In this document: piece by piece, positions 8,615 through 15,751 of the stretch | How positions within the stretch are numbered: the first letter of the stretch is position 1 | Layout: the number at the start of each line of letters is the position of its first letter | NCBI GenBank assembly: GCA_026418615.1 | Contig: JAOAAY010000038.1 | Span: forward strand, 1 to 33,336 | Direction of reading: 5' to 3' | DNA length: 33,336 bases | Origin: Candidatus Sumerlaeaceae bacterium | Lineage (GTDB): Bacteria; Sumerlaeota; Sumerlaeia; Sumerlaeales; Sumerlaeaceae | Program-made: the position numbers and the translations under genes | The notes under the pieces: model-generated | Database searches by the model: none | Seen by the model: only the letters and a program-made list of their open reading frames with translations | Told to the model about the DNA's origin: nothing

Positions 8615-8660
8615 CCGGGCACGGCGGAGGGCAACACAAGGGGCCTCCGTCGCTGCCCGG
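8615..8660 (+). other. Strong imperfect hairpin between the DUF4954 gene and ybeY
   Basis: Arms 8615-8630 and 8644-8660 pair over about 16 bp with one bulge and one G-U wobble, around a 13-base loop. No T-run follows. It sits 57 bases after the DUF4954 stop and about 50 before ybeY, and could act as a transcript stabiliser or attenuator. It is the second such stem in this operon-like run. Confidence 0.5.
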
Positions 8661-8708
8661 TCGCCCGAGTCCTGCCGACAAGTCGCTGACGAAAGGGTGC
8701 AGGAGACA

Positions 8709-9170
8709 GTGGAAATCAACATACGCAACAAATGCAAATCTAACATCATCACGACCCATCGCCTCAAAAAGATCACCAACAATGTGATCAAACTCGTGCT
8801 GGAAGACCGCGGACGCGAGTCGGCGGAAGTGTCCGTGGTTTTTGTGGACGACGCCGAGATGCGCAACCTCAACCGGACCTATCGCGGGGCCAACAAAAGC
8901 ACGGATGTGCTGGCTTTCCCGATGAACAAGGGCAAACTGGCCTCCATCGGGCCAGACCTTCTCGGCGACATCGTGATCAGCGTGCCGACGGCACGCAAGC
9001 AGGCAGAGGCCAACGAACATTCCATCGAGCGCGAATTGTCCATCCTGCTCATCCACGGCCTGCTCCATCTGCTCGGCTATGACCACATGACCGATCGCGA
9101 GGAGATGGCCATGAAGGAACTCGAAACCGAGTGCCTGATGCTGGTGGAAGAGGAACTGAGCATCGTCTGA
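8709..9170 (+). CDS. ybeY: Endoribonuclease YbeY (rRNA maturation factor)
   Basis: Single-strand-specific metallo-endoribonuclease involved in 16S rRNA 3' processing and ribosome quality control. The zinc-binding signature HGLLHLLGYDH (H3xH5xH) is intact, with His116, His120 and His126 when counted from the GTG at 8709. The upstream STDVLAFPM and GDIVIS strands are also typical. Length (153 residues) is normal. Two GTG starts compete: 8709 has AGGAG at 8701-8705 with a short 3-base spacer, while 8697 has no spaced site, so I chose 8709. It is closed by a strong terminator at 9209-9242. It is probably transcribed with the upstream DUF4954 gene or from the 138-base gap. Confidence 0.94.
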   Translation: MEINIRNKCKSNIITTHRLKKITNNVIKLVLEDRGRESAEVSVVFVDDAEMRNLNRTYRGANKSTDVLAFPMNKGKLASIGPDLLGDIVISVPTARKQAEANEHSIERELSILLIHGLLHLLGYDHMTDREEMAMKELETECLMLVEEELSIV

Positions 9171-9208
9171 CGCCGGCACCCTGAGCCTGCCGTCCGGCTC
9201 CAAGCGTG

Positions 9209-9242
9209 GCGGGAACCCTGCGCGGGTTCCCGCTCTGTTTTT
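9209..9242 (+). terminator. Intrinsic terminator after ybeY
   Basis: A perfect 10-bp stem (9209-9218 with 9224-9233), a 5-base loop and a TCTGTTTTT tail. It lies 38 bases beyond the ybeY stop and separates it from the FKBP gene, which therefore needs its own promoter or read-through. Confidence 0.85.
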
Positions 9243-9358
9243 GCCGGGTACGCGATGGCTGTGCGGCCCGATTCTTGCTCCCCCTGAACCTGTTTTGTGC
9301 TGTCTCAAACCCGGCCATGGCCGGGCAGCCAACCTATTCGCAAAAGGAGATTCACCGG

Positions 9359-9841
9359 ATGTTCCGATTCACCGCAGTTGCCCTGACGCTTGCCGCACTC
9401 GCTGCGTCGACGGCCTTTGCCGCCGAGACGACCGCTACCGTGTCTGCCACGGCGCCCGACGCCGCCGCCACAACCGCCGCGGCCGAAGCACCCAAGACGA
9501 AGACCCTTCCCTCGGGCACCAAGATCGAGGATCTTGTGGTCGGGACAGGCCCGGAAGCCGTCGCGGGCTCGACTGTCAAAGTTCACTACCGCGGCACCCT
9601 GACAGACGGCAAAGAATTTGACAGTTCCTTGAAGCCGGGGCGCGAACCCTTTGAAGTGCGCAATCTCGGCAATGCGCCGGTCATCAAGGGCTGGAACGAG
9701 GGCATCGTCGGGATGAAAGTCGGCGGCAAGCGCCGTCTGACGATCCCCCCGGCAGCGGGTTACGGCGAGCGCGGCTTCCCTCCTGTGATTCCTCCGGGCG
9801 CCACACTCGTGTTTGAGGTCGAGTTGCTCGAAGTCCGCTGA
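9359..9841 (+). CDS. Secreted FKBP-type peptidyl-prolyl cis-trans isomerase
   Basis: Proline isomerase of the FKBP fold, exported and probably periplasmic. Starting at the ATG at 9359 (AAGGAG site nine bases upstream) gives 160 residues. They begin with a clean signal peptide, [20 protein letters not shown], with cleavage likely after AFA or FAA. An Ala/Thr-rich linker (23-48) precedes a single FKBP domain (53-160). The domain shows [35 protein letters not shown] and [10 protein letters not shown], the usual substrate-pocket elements. A longer frame from 9206 would bury the signal peptide and is rejected. Helper function in folding of envelope or secreted proteins fits the family; no specific client is suggested. 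Confidence 0.93.
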   Translation: MFRFTAVALTLAALAASTAFAAETTATVSATAPDAAATTAAAEAPKTKTLPSGTKIEDLVVGTGPEAVAGSTVKVHYRGTLTDGKEFDSSLKPGREPFEVRNLGNAPVIKGWNEGIVGMKVGGKRRLTIPPAAGYGERGFPPVIPPGATLVFEVELLEVR

Positions 9842-9862
9842 CCGGAGCACCGGGTTTTGAGG

Positions 9863-9917
9863 GCCGCGGGCGGTCCGGCTGCGATGTCACACGCCGGCCG
9901 TCCGCGGCTCGTTTTTT
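9863..9917 (+). terminator. Intrinsic terminator after the FKBP gene
   Basis: Arms 9863-9879 and 9893-9908 pair over about 16 bp with one bulged base and one G-U wobble, followed by six Ts at 9912-9917. It lies 21 bases after the FKBP stop, in the 225-base convergent gap before the DnaE-family gene. A second, T-less 8-bp palindromic stem (10001-10008 with 10023-10030) is also present in this gap. Confidence 0.8.
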
Positions 9918-10066
9918 CCTCTCCGCAGGTGTCTGCGCCACACTGGCCGCGACGGAGCGGGCGCTCTTCAGGGCCAGAGAAGCGTCCCGGTGCCCACCTT
10001 TTCCCCGGCCTCTGGCCGACGACCGGGGAAGTTTCCGAGTCCCCCCCGAGGCTTTTCGGCCTGCCG

Positions 10067-13000
10067 TTATGACTTTGACAGCGGTGATGCGAGGATTTCG
10101 ACCCCCGTCACATTGAGCGTCGGCGAACCGAGCGACACATCCACGCGGCCCGTGAGCAGATACGGCCCGCGGGTGAGCGTGCGGGGGGCAAAGCGCTCAT
10201 ACATGCGCGGGAACAAGGTGGCCTCGAAAGTGCCGCTGCGATCCTCAAGGGTCAGCATTTTCATGGGCTGACGGCGGGTCTTGGTAGCCAGTAATTTTGC
10301 GGCAATCAGCCATCCGGCCATGCGCACGCGGCGGCCCGCGTGATCGCGGATGGCCGCGGCGCTCACAACATCGGGGGGAACCTCCACCAGATCAAGGGGG
10401 TGGGCACTGAGCATGAAGCCCAAGGTTTCGGCCTCGTGGCGGCACAGTTCGCGCAGCGACCACGCCGCCGCCACGCCGGCGCCGCCCTCCGGCAAAAGGA
10501 TTTCCGGCCCCGCCAGACCGAGTCCGCCATCCGCCCCGGCGCGGCAGAGCAACTCCGCTTCGAGCATCAGGGCGGGCCGCTGGCGGGCGGCATCGGCCGG
10601 CGCGCCGGCGGCGCGCAGCGCGTCCAAGGCCCCGGCCTTCGCAAGCGCCCGGCACTCCCCCAGGCTCGCACCCGTCCGGCAAATCAAGTCCGCCAGCGAG
10701 CGGTATGGTCCGGCGCGCCGGCGCTGAGCGAGGATGGCCTCCAGCGTTGTGCCGGACAAACCCTTGATAGCCTCCAGCCCCACCCGCACCCAGCCCGCCA
10801 GGCCGCTCCCGCTTGCGCTGCAACCGGTGTAATGTTTTTCTCCGGAATTTATGCACGGCGGCAGCACACTCAACCCCCGGCGACGCGCTTCGCCAAGATA
10901 GGCGTCCGGACCGTAAAACCCCCCGCCATTCGTCAGCACCGCCGCAAAGAACTCCGCCGGATGGTGGGCTTTCAGATACGCCACCTGAAAACTCAGCACG
11001 GCAAAAGCCGCCGAGTGTCCCTTGCAAAATGAATATCCGGCAAAACTGGACATCTGCCGCCAGATCTCGGCTATGTCATCCTCGGCCAGCCCGCGGGCGC
11101 GGGCGCCCGCCAGAAACTTGTCGCGGATGGCCGCCATGGCGTCGCGCGACCTCATCTTGCCGCTCATGGCGCGGCGCAGCAGGTCAGCCTCGCTCAGCGC
11201 CATGCCCGCCACTTCGTGAGCCACCCGCAGCACATCCTCCTGATAAACCATCACGCCGTAGGTTTCCGGCAGAATCCGCAGCATGAGAGGATGCGCGGGC
11301 GCACAGGCATCGCTTGCGCGGGCCGGCTGTCGGCGGGCAGGCGGCGCGACGCGCTGCGACTGGTGGCGCACGATGTACTGCTGCATCATTCCGCTCTCCG
11401 CCACTCCGGGGCGGATGATGCTGCTCGCGGCCACGACCTCCTCAAAATTGCGGCACCGCAGCCGCTCGAATAGCGCCCGCATCCCCGGCGACTCGATGTA
11501 AAAACATCCCATGGTGTCGCCCGCGTGGATGAGGGCGCGGGTGGCCGGATCCGCAGCAATCGCGTCCAAATCGCGGATGCGCTCGCGCAAGGGTCGCGGG
11601 TCGCAAGACGCAGCAACGGCCCCCCGTGGCGACGCTTCGGGCGCGGCCACAATGCCCATGACACCCGCAAGGGCCACACTCGTGCCGCGGCGCGTGCCGG
11701 GAGATTTCATGCGCACAGCCTCGCGCTGGAAGACGGCCGCATCGCCTCCTGCGGCGCAGGCGGATGACGGGGCAGCCGCCGCCCCCTCGCTGTCGGCTCC
11801 CGCACCGCCGCCGCGGCCGTTGGCCTCGCACAGCGCCACCGCGTCGCCCAGCACAGCCAGCGAGCGGTTGCCCAGCAGGTCAATCTTGACCAGCCCCAGA
11901 TCCTCCACGCCGTACATGTCCATCTGCGTGATCACAAAACCCTTGGCACTGCGGGTCAGCGGAACATAATCGGCCACCGGACGGGGACTGATGACAATGC
12001 CGCCGCAATGGATGGAAAAATGGTGGGGAAACCCGGCAATGCGTCCGGCATGGGCAAGGACGGTGCGCCACGGCTCATCCCGGGCGAGGCTGAGACTCTC
12101 TCGCACCGCGTCCACCCCGCTCCCCATGCGGCCGACGCTCTCATCCTGTTCCCCGTCGTCGGGCCGGTCGGCCGTGCCGTCCCATGCGCGCCGGCCCGTG
12201 TCCTCCTCGCAGTAACCAATTTCATGGAGTCTGTTGAAGGCGTCCACCTCGCGCGGCCCCAGTCCCATGGCGCGCGCCGTCTCGCGGATGGCTTGGCGCG
12301 TGCGCAGCGTCGCAATCGTCGCAATCAGCGCCACATGCCCCTCGCCAAAAAACTCGAAGCACCACCGGAGAATGTCGTCGCGCTGGTTCCAGGCAAAATC
12401 CACATCAATGTCCGGCGGCGCGGAACGCTCCGGGTTCAGAAAGCGTTCAAAATATAAATGGTGACGCAGCGGGCACACATCGGTGATCCCCAGCGCGTAA
12501 CTGACAAGGGAATTGGCCGCGCTGCCGCGCCCGAGCGTCGGGAAACCGCGCGCATGAGCCTCAGCCACGATCCGATGCACCAGCAGGAAATAATCGGCAA
12601 ACTGCAGCCGGGTGATGACGCCCAGTTCGTAATCGAGCCGGCGAACCGCGGCCTCGGGCGGCGGCCAGCCGTAGCGGCGCCCCAGCCCCTCCTGCGCAAG
12701 CCGCCGCAGCGTCGCTGCCGCGTCGGCATCCCCCGGCGCAGGATCCATGCGCGGAAACTTCCACTCGCCCAGCGGCAGGCGACAGTCGCACAGCGCTGCA
12801 ATCCGCACAGTGTTGGCGACCCAGTCGGCAGGATCGGGGGAGAAGCCAAACCGTGGAGCAAAGGCGCGGGCGCCGTCGGACTGTAATAGGCCGTTGCGCA
12901 GGCGCAAAAAGGCACACACCGCCTGCTCCGACTGGAAATGCCGGGCCGGATCGAGTCGGTCCTCCTCACGCAGGTGATAGATCGTCGTCAGCCGGCGCAT

Positions 13001-13699
13001 GGCCTGCAGAAGGTCGTGGAGCGGCGCATCGCCGGGCACGGCGACGCACACATCCGCCGCAATCACAAGCGGCAGACCAAGGCGCGCAGCACACTCGTAG
13101 ACGGCGCGGTTGCGTCGCCGCGCGTGGCGCGAGGGCATGAGCGCTCCGAAAACATGCAGCCCAGCCGGGACGCCCGCAGCGGGATTGCATGCAAGCGCCT
13201 CGAGCACCGGCGGACAGTCGCTCAGCACCACCACATCCGGCGGCAACCGCCGACACTCCGCCAGCAGATCAAAACGGTCGTCGAGCATGCGGCGCGTCAC
13301 CAAATGCGAGATGGCCGAATAGCCGGCAAAATTCCGCGCCAGCAGCACCGCCCGCTGATCCGTCCGGCCGGGCCGCAGAGCAAGGGATGTGGAGACCGAG
13401 TCCGCCGGCTCAGCGCCATGACCGGACCCGACGGAGCGCGTGGCCGTCGCGTCGGCAAGCGCCTCCTCGGGCTGGCGCACCTCAGCCCCCAGCAGCGGCT
13501 TGATCCCCTCGGCGGTCGCCGCTTTGTAAAACTCCACCACACCCGACAACGCATTGGTATCCGTCAGCGCCACAGCCGCCGCCCCTTGCCCGGCAGCCAG
13601 CCTCACAATCTCGCAAGGCGCAAGCGTCGAGTCAAAGAAACTGTAATAACTATGGACATGCAGGTGGACAAATCCCGATGCACTCACTGGCGTTTCCAT
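10067..13699 (-). CDS. dnaE: DnaE-family DNA polymerase III alpha subunit, probably the SOS/translesion form
   Basis: C-family DNA polymerase. Starting at the ATG at 13699 (GGGAG site six bases upstream) gives 1210 residues. An N-terminal PHP domain begins with FVHLHVHSYYSFFDSTLAP. The palm shows the catalytic PDIDVDF pair and the third Asp in GLVKIDLLGNRSL. Finger and helix-hairpin-helix regions follow, then a C-terminal OB fold (RMAGWLIAAKLLATKTRRQP onwards). Between the third catalytic Asp and the ATRALIHAGDTMGCFYIESP segment there is an Ala/Gly-rich insertion of about 75 residues, longer than I know in relatives. A LexA box 35 bases upstream suggests damage induction, the behaviour of DnaE2/ImuC. 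No imuA or imuB lies next to it. That it is error-prone, rather than the replicase, is inference from the operator and from divergence. Confidence 0.88.
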   Translation of the reverse strand: METPVSASGFVHLHVHSYYSFFDSTLAPCEIVRLAAGQGAAAVALTDTNALSGVVEFYKAATAEGIKPLLGAEVRQPEEALADATATRSVGSGHGAEPADSVSTSLALRPGRTDQRAVLLARNFAGYSAISHLVTRRMLDDRFDLLAECRRLPPDVVVLSDCPPVLEALACNPAAGVPAGLHVFGALMPSRHARRRNRAVYECAARLGLPLVIAADVCVAVPGDAPLHDLLQAMRRLTTIYHLREEDRLDPARHFQSEQAVCAFLRLRNGLLQSDGARAFAPRFGFSPDPADWVANTVRIAALCDCRLPLGEWKFPRMDPAPGDADAAATLRRLAQEGLGRRYGWPPPEAAVRRLDYELGVITRLQFADYFLLVHRIVAEAHARGFPTLGRGSAANSLVSYALGITDVCPLRHHLYFERFLNPERSAPPDIDVDFAWNQRDDILRWCFEFFGEGHVALIATIATLRTRQAIRETARAMGLGPREVDAFNRLHEIGYCEEDTGRRAWDGTADRPDDGEQDESVGRMGSGVDAVRESLSLARDEPWRTVLAHAGRIAGFPHHFSIHCGGIVISPRPVADYVPLTRSAKGFVITQMDMYGVEDLGLVKIDLLGNRSLAVLGDAVALCEANGRGGGAGADSEGAAAAPSSACAAGGDAAVFQREAVRMKSPGTRRGTSVALAGVMGIVAAPEASPRGAVAASCDPRPLRERIRDLDAIAADPATRALIHAGDTMGCFYIESPGMRALFERLRCRNFEEVVAASSIIRPGVAESGMMQQYIVRHQSQRVAPPARRQPARASDACAPAHPLMLRILPETYGVMVYQEDVLRVAHEVAGMALSEADLLRRAMSGKMRSRDAMAAIRDKFLAGARARGLAEDDIAEIWRQMSSFAGYSFCKGHSAAFAVLSFQVAYLKAHHPAEFFAAVLTNGGGFYGPDAYLGEARRRGLSVLPPCINSGEKHYTGCSASGSGLAGWVRVGLEAIKGLSGTTLEAILAQRRRAGPYRSLADLICRTGASLGECRALAKAGALDALRAAGAPADAARQRPALMLEAELLCRAGADGGLGLAGPEILLPEGGAGVAAAWSLRELCRHEAETLGFMLSAHPLDLVEVPPDVVSAAAIRDHAGRRVRMAGWLIAAKLLATKTRRQPMKMLTLEDRSGTFEATLFPRMYERFAPRTLTRGPYLLTGRVDVSLGSPTLNVTGVEILASPLSKS

Positions 13700-13971
13700 G
13701 GCGGGCTCCCGACACCATTTCCTACCCGCAATACAGAACAAATGTTCTATAAAAAAACAGACCGGACGCCCTCCTCGTGAATCGGGAACCACACCCCCAA
13801 CCGGGAACCGCACCCTTGCAGCCCGCGCCGACCGGTCGTCCGGGAAGTGAATCCATTCCGTCCCTGCGGTGCCGTCGCAGCCCGCCGCCCCGTCGTCAGG
13901 CTCAACGCGCCCTCACCCAACGCCGAGCGCACCGGGCAAGACCACCGCCCTTTCCGCCCCGTAGGCGCTCC
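13700..13971. other. Intergenic region upstream of the DnaE-family gene
   Basis: A 272-base gap between two minus-strand genes. It contains the LexA box at 13735-13748, an A-run (13751-13757), and a 14-bp imperfect direct repeat at 13783-13796 and 13802-13815 (19-base period). No RNA gene or credible short reading frame was seen. It gives the polymerase gene its own promoter. Confidence 0.5.
13735..13748. promoter_or_regulatory. LexA (SOS) box, GAAC-N4-GTTC type
   Basis: The palindrome AGAAC-AAAT-GTTCT matches the Gram-positive-style LexA operator consensus GAAC-RNRY-GTTC at every defined position. It lies 35 bases upstream of the chosen start of the DnaE-family gene and beside an A/T-rich stretch likely to hold the -10 element. 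Known LexA biology makes this polymerase damage-inducible; direct proof would need the host LexA. Confidence 0.75.
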
Positions 13972-14505
13972 TTACTGGTTCCCAGCCCCTGAAGCCGGGA
14001 TCTCCTCCGGCCGGTGGTAGGGCTTCAGCGTAATCCCCCATCGGGGAACCGCAGCGCAGTAAGCCTCATACTCCGCCCCGAACAGCCGCCGCAAGGTAGG
14101 CTCCTCGTAATAAACAACAAACACATGGAATGCCGCCAGCATGCAGAGGGCGTAGAACAGCACTTCGTTGCTCATGAAAATCCAGGAAATCGCAAACAAG
14201 GCTATCATCAGACCGACATACATGGGGTTGCGGTTGTAGCGGTACAGCCCGCTCACCACGAGGTGTTTGGGCGGATCCACGGGGGCCGGCGTGCCGCGCC
14301 CGCGCTCGGCAAACTCCCACACGCACCGCAGATACAGGCCTGCCCCCAGAAAGAACAGGGCGTACGCCGGAAGCCGCCACGGCGACAACGGAAGCCCGTG
14401 CCACTCTCCCTGTCCCTTGATAATCAAGTAAGGGATCAGCAAAATGAAAGTGGTAGGCACAAAAATCGTGAACAAGACAACCTTGAGTAGCAGCCTTCGG
14501 TTCAT
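13972..14505 (-). CDS. Isoprenylcysteine carboxyl methyltransferase-like membrane protein
   Basis: A 177-residue integral membrane protein with about four or five hydrophobic segments (residues 7-29, 46-62, 95-110 and 113-133). It has the family signature around residues 69-97: RGRGTPAPVDPPKHLVVSGL, then YRYNRNPMYVG. This signature marks the ICMT/phospholipid-methyltransferase-like superfamily, whose members methylate lipids, isoprenoids or small molecules using S-adenosylmethionine. The C-terminal EEPTLRRLFGAEYEAYCAAV is also typical. The bacterial substrate is unknown. It lies between the divergent SDR gene and the DnaE-family gene; no functional link to either is evident. Confidence 0.85.
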   Translation of the reverse strand: MNRRLLLKVVLFTIFVPTTFILLIPYLIIKGQGEWHGLPLSPWRLPAYALFFLGAGLYLRCVWEFAERGRGTPAPVDPPKHLVVSGLYRYNRNPMYVGLMIALFAISWIFMSNEVLFYALCMLAAFHVFVVYYEEPTLRRLFGAEYEAYCAAVPRWGITLKPYHRPEEIPASGAGNQ

Positions 14506-14679
14506 GCTCGCAGGGGATTGAGAATCCTTGATCGTGATGGCAAGACTGGATCAGCAGGCTTGACGGTCGCGAGTCAGCCGGGCCACGGCAAGAGGATTTG
14601 CGCGGCACGCGGCAATGCTGCGGCCCGACGGCAGTATTCTGGCCCGACGGCGTCCCCATCTTTTCCGCGGAGGCACGGC

Positions 14680-15459
14680 ATGGACATTGCGGTTATCACG
14701 GGGGCTTCCATGGGGCTTGGCGAGGAGTTTGCGCGGCAACTGGCAGCCCGGGGAGAAAATCTTTTGCTTACGGCCCGCAGCGCCGACCGCCTCGCCGCGC
14801 TGGCCGCAGAACTGGCCCCGCGCCACGGCGTGCAGGTACTGACCCTGCCCCTCGATTTGGCCCAGCCCGGCGCTCCGGGCGAGGTGGCCCGATTCCTCGA
14901 GCACAACGGGCTGCGCCCCAAATGGCTTATCAACAACGCCGGCTTCGGCGAGGCCGGCGACTTCATGAGCCTCGACCCGCAACGCCTGCACGAGTGCGTC
15001 ATGCTCAATGCCGTCGCGCTCACCGATCTCACCCGACGGCTCTTACCCGCGATGTGCGGCATAGCCAGCGGCGCACGCGTCATCAATGTGGCGAGCACGG
15101 CCGCCTTCCAGCCGCTGGCCTTCTTCGCGGTCTATGCTGCCACAAAAGCCTATGTCCTCCACCTGAGCGAGGCCCTCCACGAAGAACTGCGCCCCGCGGG
15201 CGTGCGCGTCACTTGCCTGTGCCCCGGCCCCACGCGCACACAATTCGCCCACAACAACGGCCTCGATCCCCGCTTCTTCGAGCACGGCCAGACAGCCTCG
15301 GAGGTTGTCCGGCAAGGCCTCGCCGCCTCGGACCGCGGCCAAGCCCTCTGCATCACCCAGACCCGCTTGCGCATCGCCCTGTCGCGCCTCGCCCCGCGCT
15401 CTGTCGTTCGAAAAGTTGCTGCCGCCGTAGCGCGTTCACTCATCCAGAACCGCAGGTGA
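14680..15459 (+). CDS. Short-chain dehydrogenase/reductase (SDR family)
   Basis: NAD(P)-dependent oxidoreductase with a Rossmann fold, 259 residues. Residues 7-14 give the TGASMGLG nucleotide-binding loop. NNAG follows near residue 86, and the catalytic Ser plus YAATK (Tyr-x-x-x-Lys) triad appears in NVASTAAFQPLAFFAVYAATK. The absence of an acidic residue just after the glycine motif and the presence of Arg in TARSADR suggest NADPH preference (inference). The ATG at 14680 has GGAGG six bases upstream, while the upstream extension to 14518 has no SDR similarity. The substrate cannot be deduced. The gene stands alone between a divergent methyltransferase-like gene and the beta-helix locus. Confidence 0.93.
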   Translation: MDIAVITGASMGLGEEFARQLAARGENLLLTARSADRLAALAAELAPRHGVQVLTLPLDLAQPGAPGEVARFLEHNGLRPKWLINNAGFGEAGDFMSLDPQRLHECVMLNAVALTDLTRRLLPAMCGIASGARVINVASTAAFQPLAFFAVYAATKAYVLHLSEALHEELRPAGVRVTCLCPGPTRTQFAHNNGLDPRFFEHGQTASEVVRQGLAASDRGQALCITQTRLRIALSRLAPRSVVRKVAAAVARSLIQNRR

Positions 15460-15508
15460 AGGGGCAGATCAGCCCCCGCCCCGCCAGATTGCGATCTCCC
15501 CGGCCCCG

Positions 15509-15579
15509 GCGTCTAACACCCGTACGCCTGCATGTCATGCCCCCTCCAGACGCGCTTGGGGCATCTTACCGTTAGACGC
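15509..15579 (+). repeat. Nested inverted repeats with attC-like end motifs
   Basis: A perfect 9-bp inverted repeat (GCGTCTAAC at 15509-15517, GTTAGACGC at 15571-15579) encloses a second perfect 7-bp inverted repeat (ATGCCCC at 15537-15543, GGGGCAT at 15558-15564). The outer arms contain RYYYAAC (GTCTAAC) and GTTRRRY (GTTAGAC), the end motifs of integron attC sites, 67 bases apart, starting 51 bases after the SDR stop. No second such site or integrase is seen in the window. It may equally be an RNA hairpin or an operator. Confidence 0.35.
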
Positions 15580-15616
15580 TGTGCGATATGAGGTTCAATC
15601 CGTTTCTTAAGGTGAC

Positions 15617-15641
15617 TTTTCACTTGAAATTCGCGTGAAAA
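15617..15641. promoter_or_regulatory. Inverted repeat upstream of the first beta-helix gene
   Basis: Perfect 7-bp arms TTTTCAC (15617-15623) and GTGAAAA (15635-15641) flank 11 bases containing a TTGAAA. It lies 110 bases before the chosen start. It resembles a dimeric-regulator operator in the leader of the secreted-protein gene. A second small stem (GATCC/GGATC) follows at 15655-15670. Confidence 0.4.
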
Positions 15642-15751
15642 ACGGGACCGTTTTGATCCATAAAAGGATCCTGATCTGTCTCCACTGGCCAACGGGTTTC
15701 TCGGTACGCCCAAGCGAGAGGGGACGCATCAACGCTGGTGGAGGAAATCCC

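Noticed and set aside
8046..9332. Long minus-strand open frame opposite the DUF4954 gene and ybeY
   Set aside because: It spans two confident plus-strand genes and a terminator, and its His/Phe/Gly-rich product is typical of antisense translation.
10001..10030. Perfect 8-bp stem in the convergent gap before the polymerase stop
   Set aside because: It has no T-run on either strand, so I did not call it a terminator; the proven-looking one is at 9863-9917.
12938..13780. Plus-strand open frame inside the DnaE-family gene
   Set aside because: It has no domain and an atypical Arg/His/Gln-rich composition; the minus strand encodes the PHP domain here.
13783..13815. 14-bp direct repeat upstream of the polymerase gene
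   Set aside because: Only two imperfect GC-rich copies with no CRISPR-like spacing or further units; probably chance or slippage.
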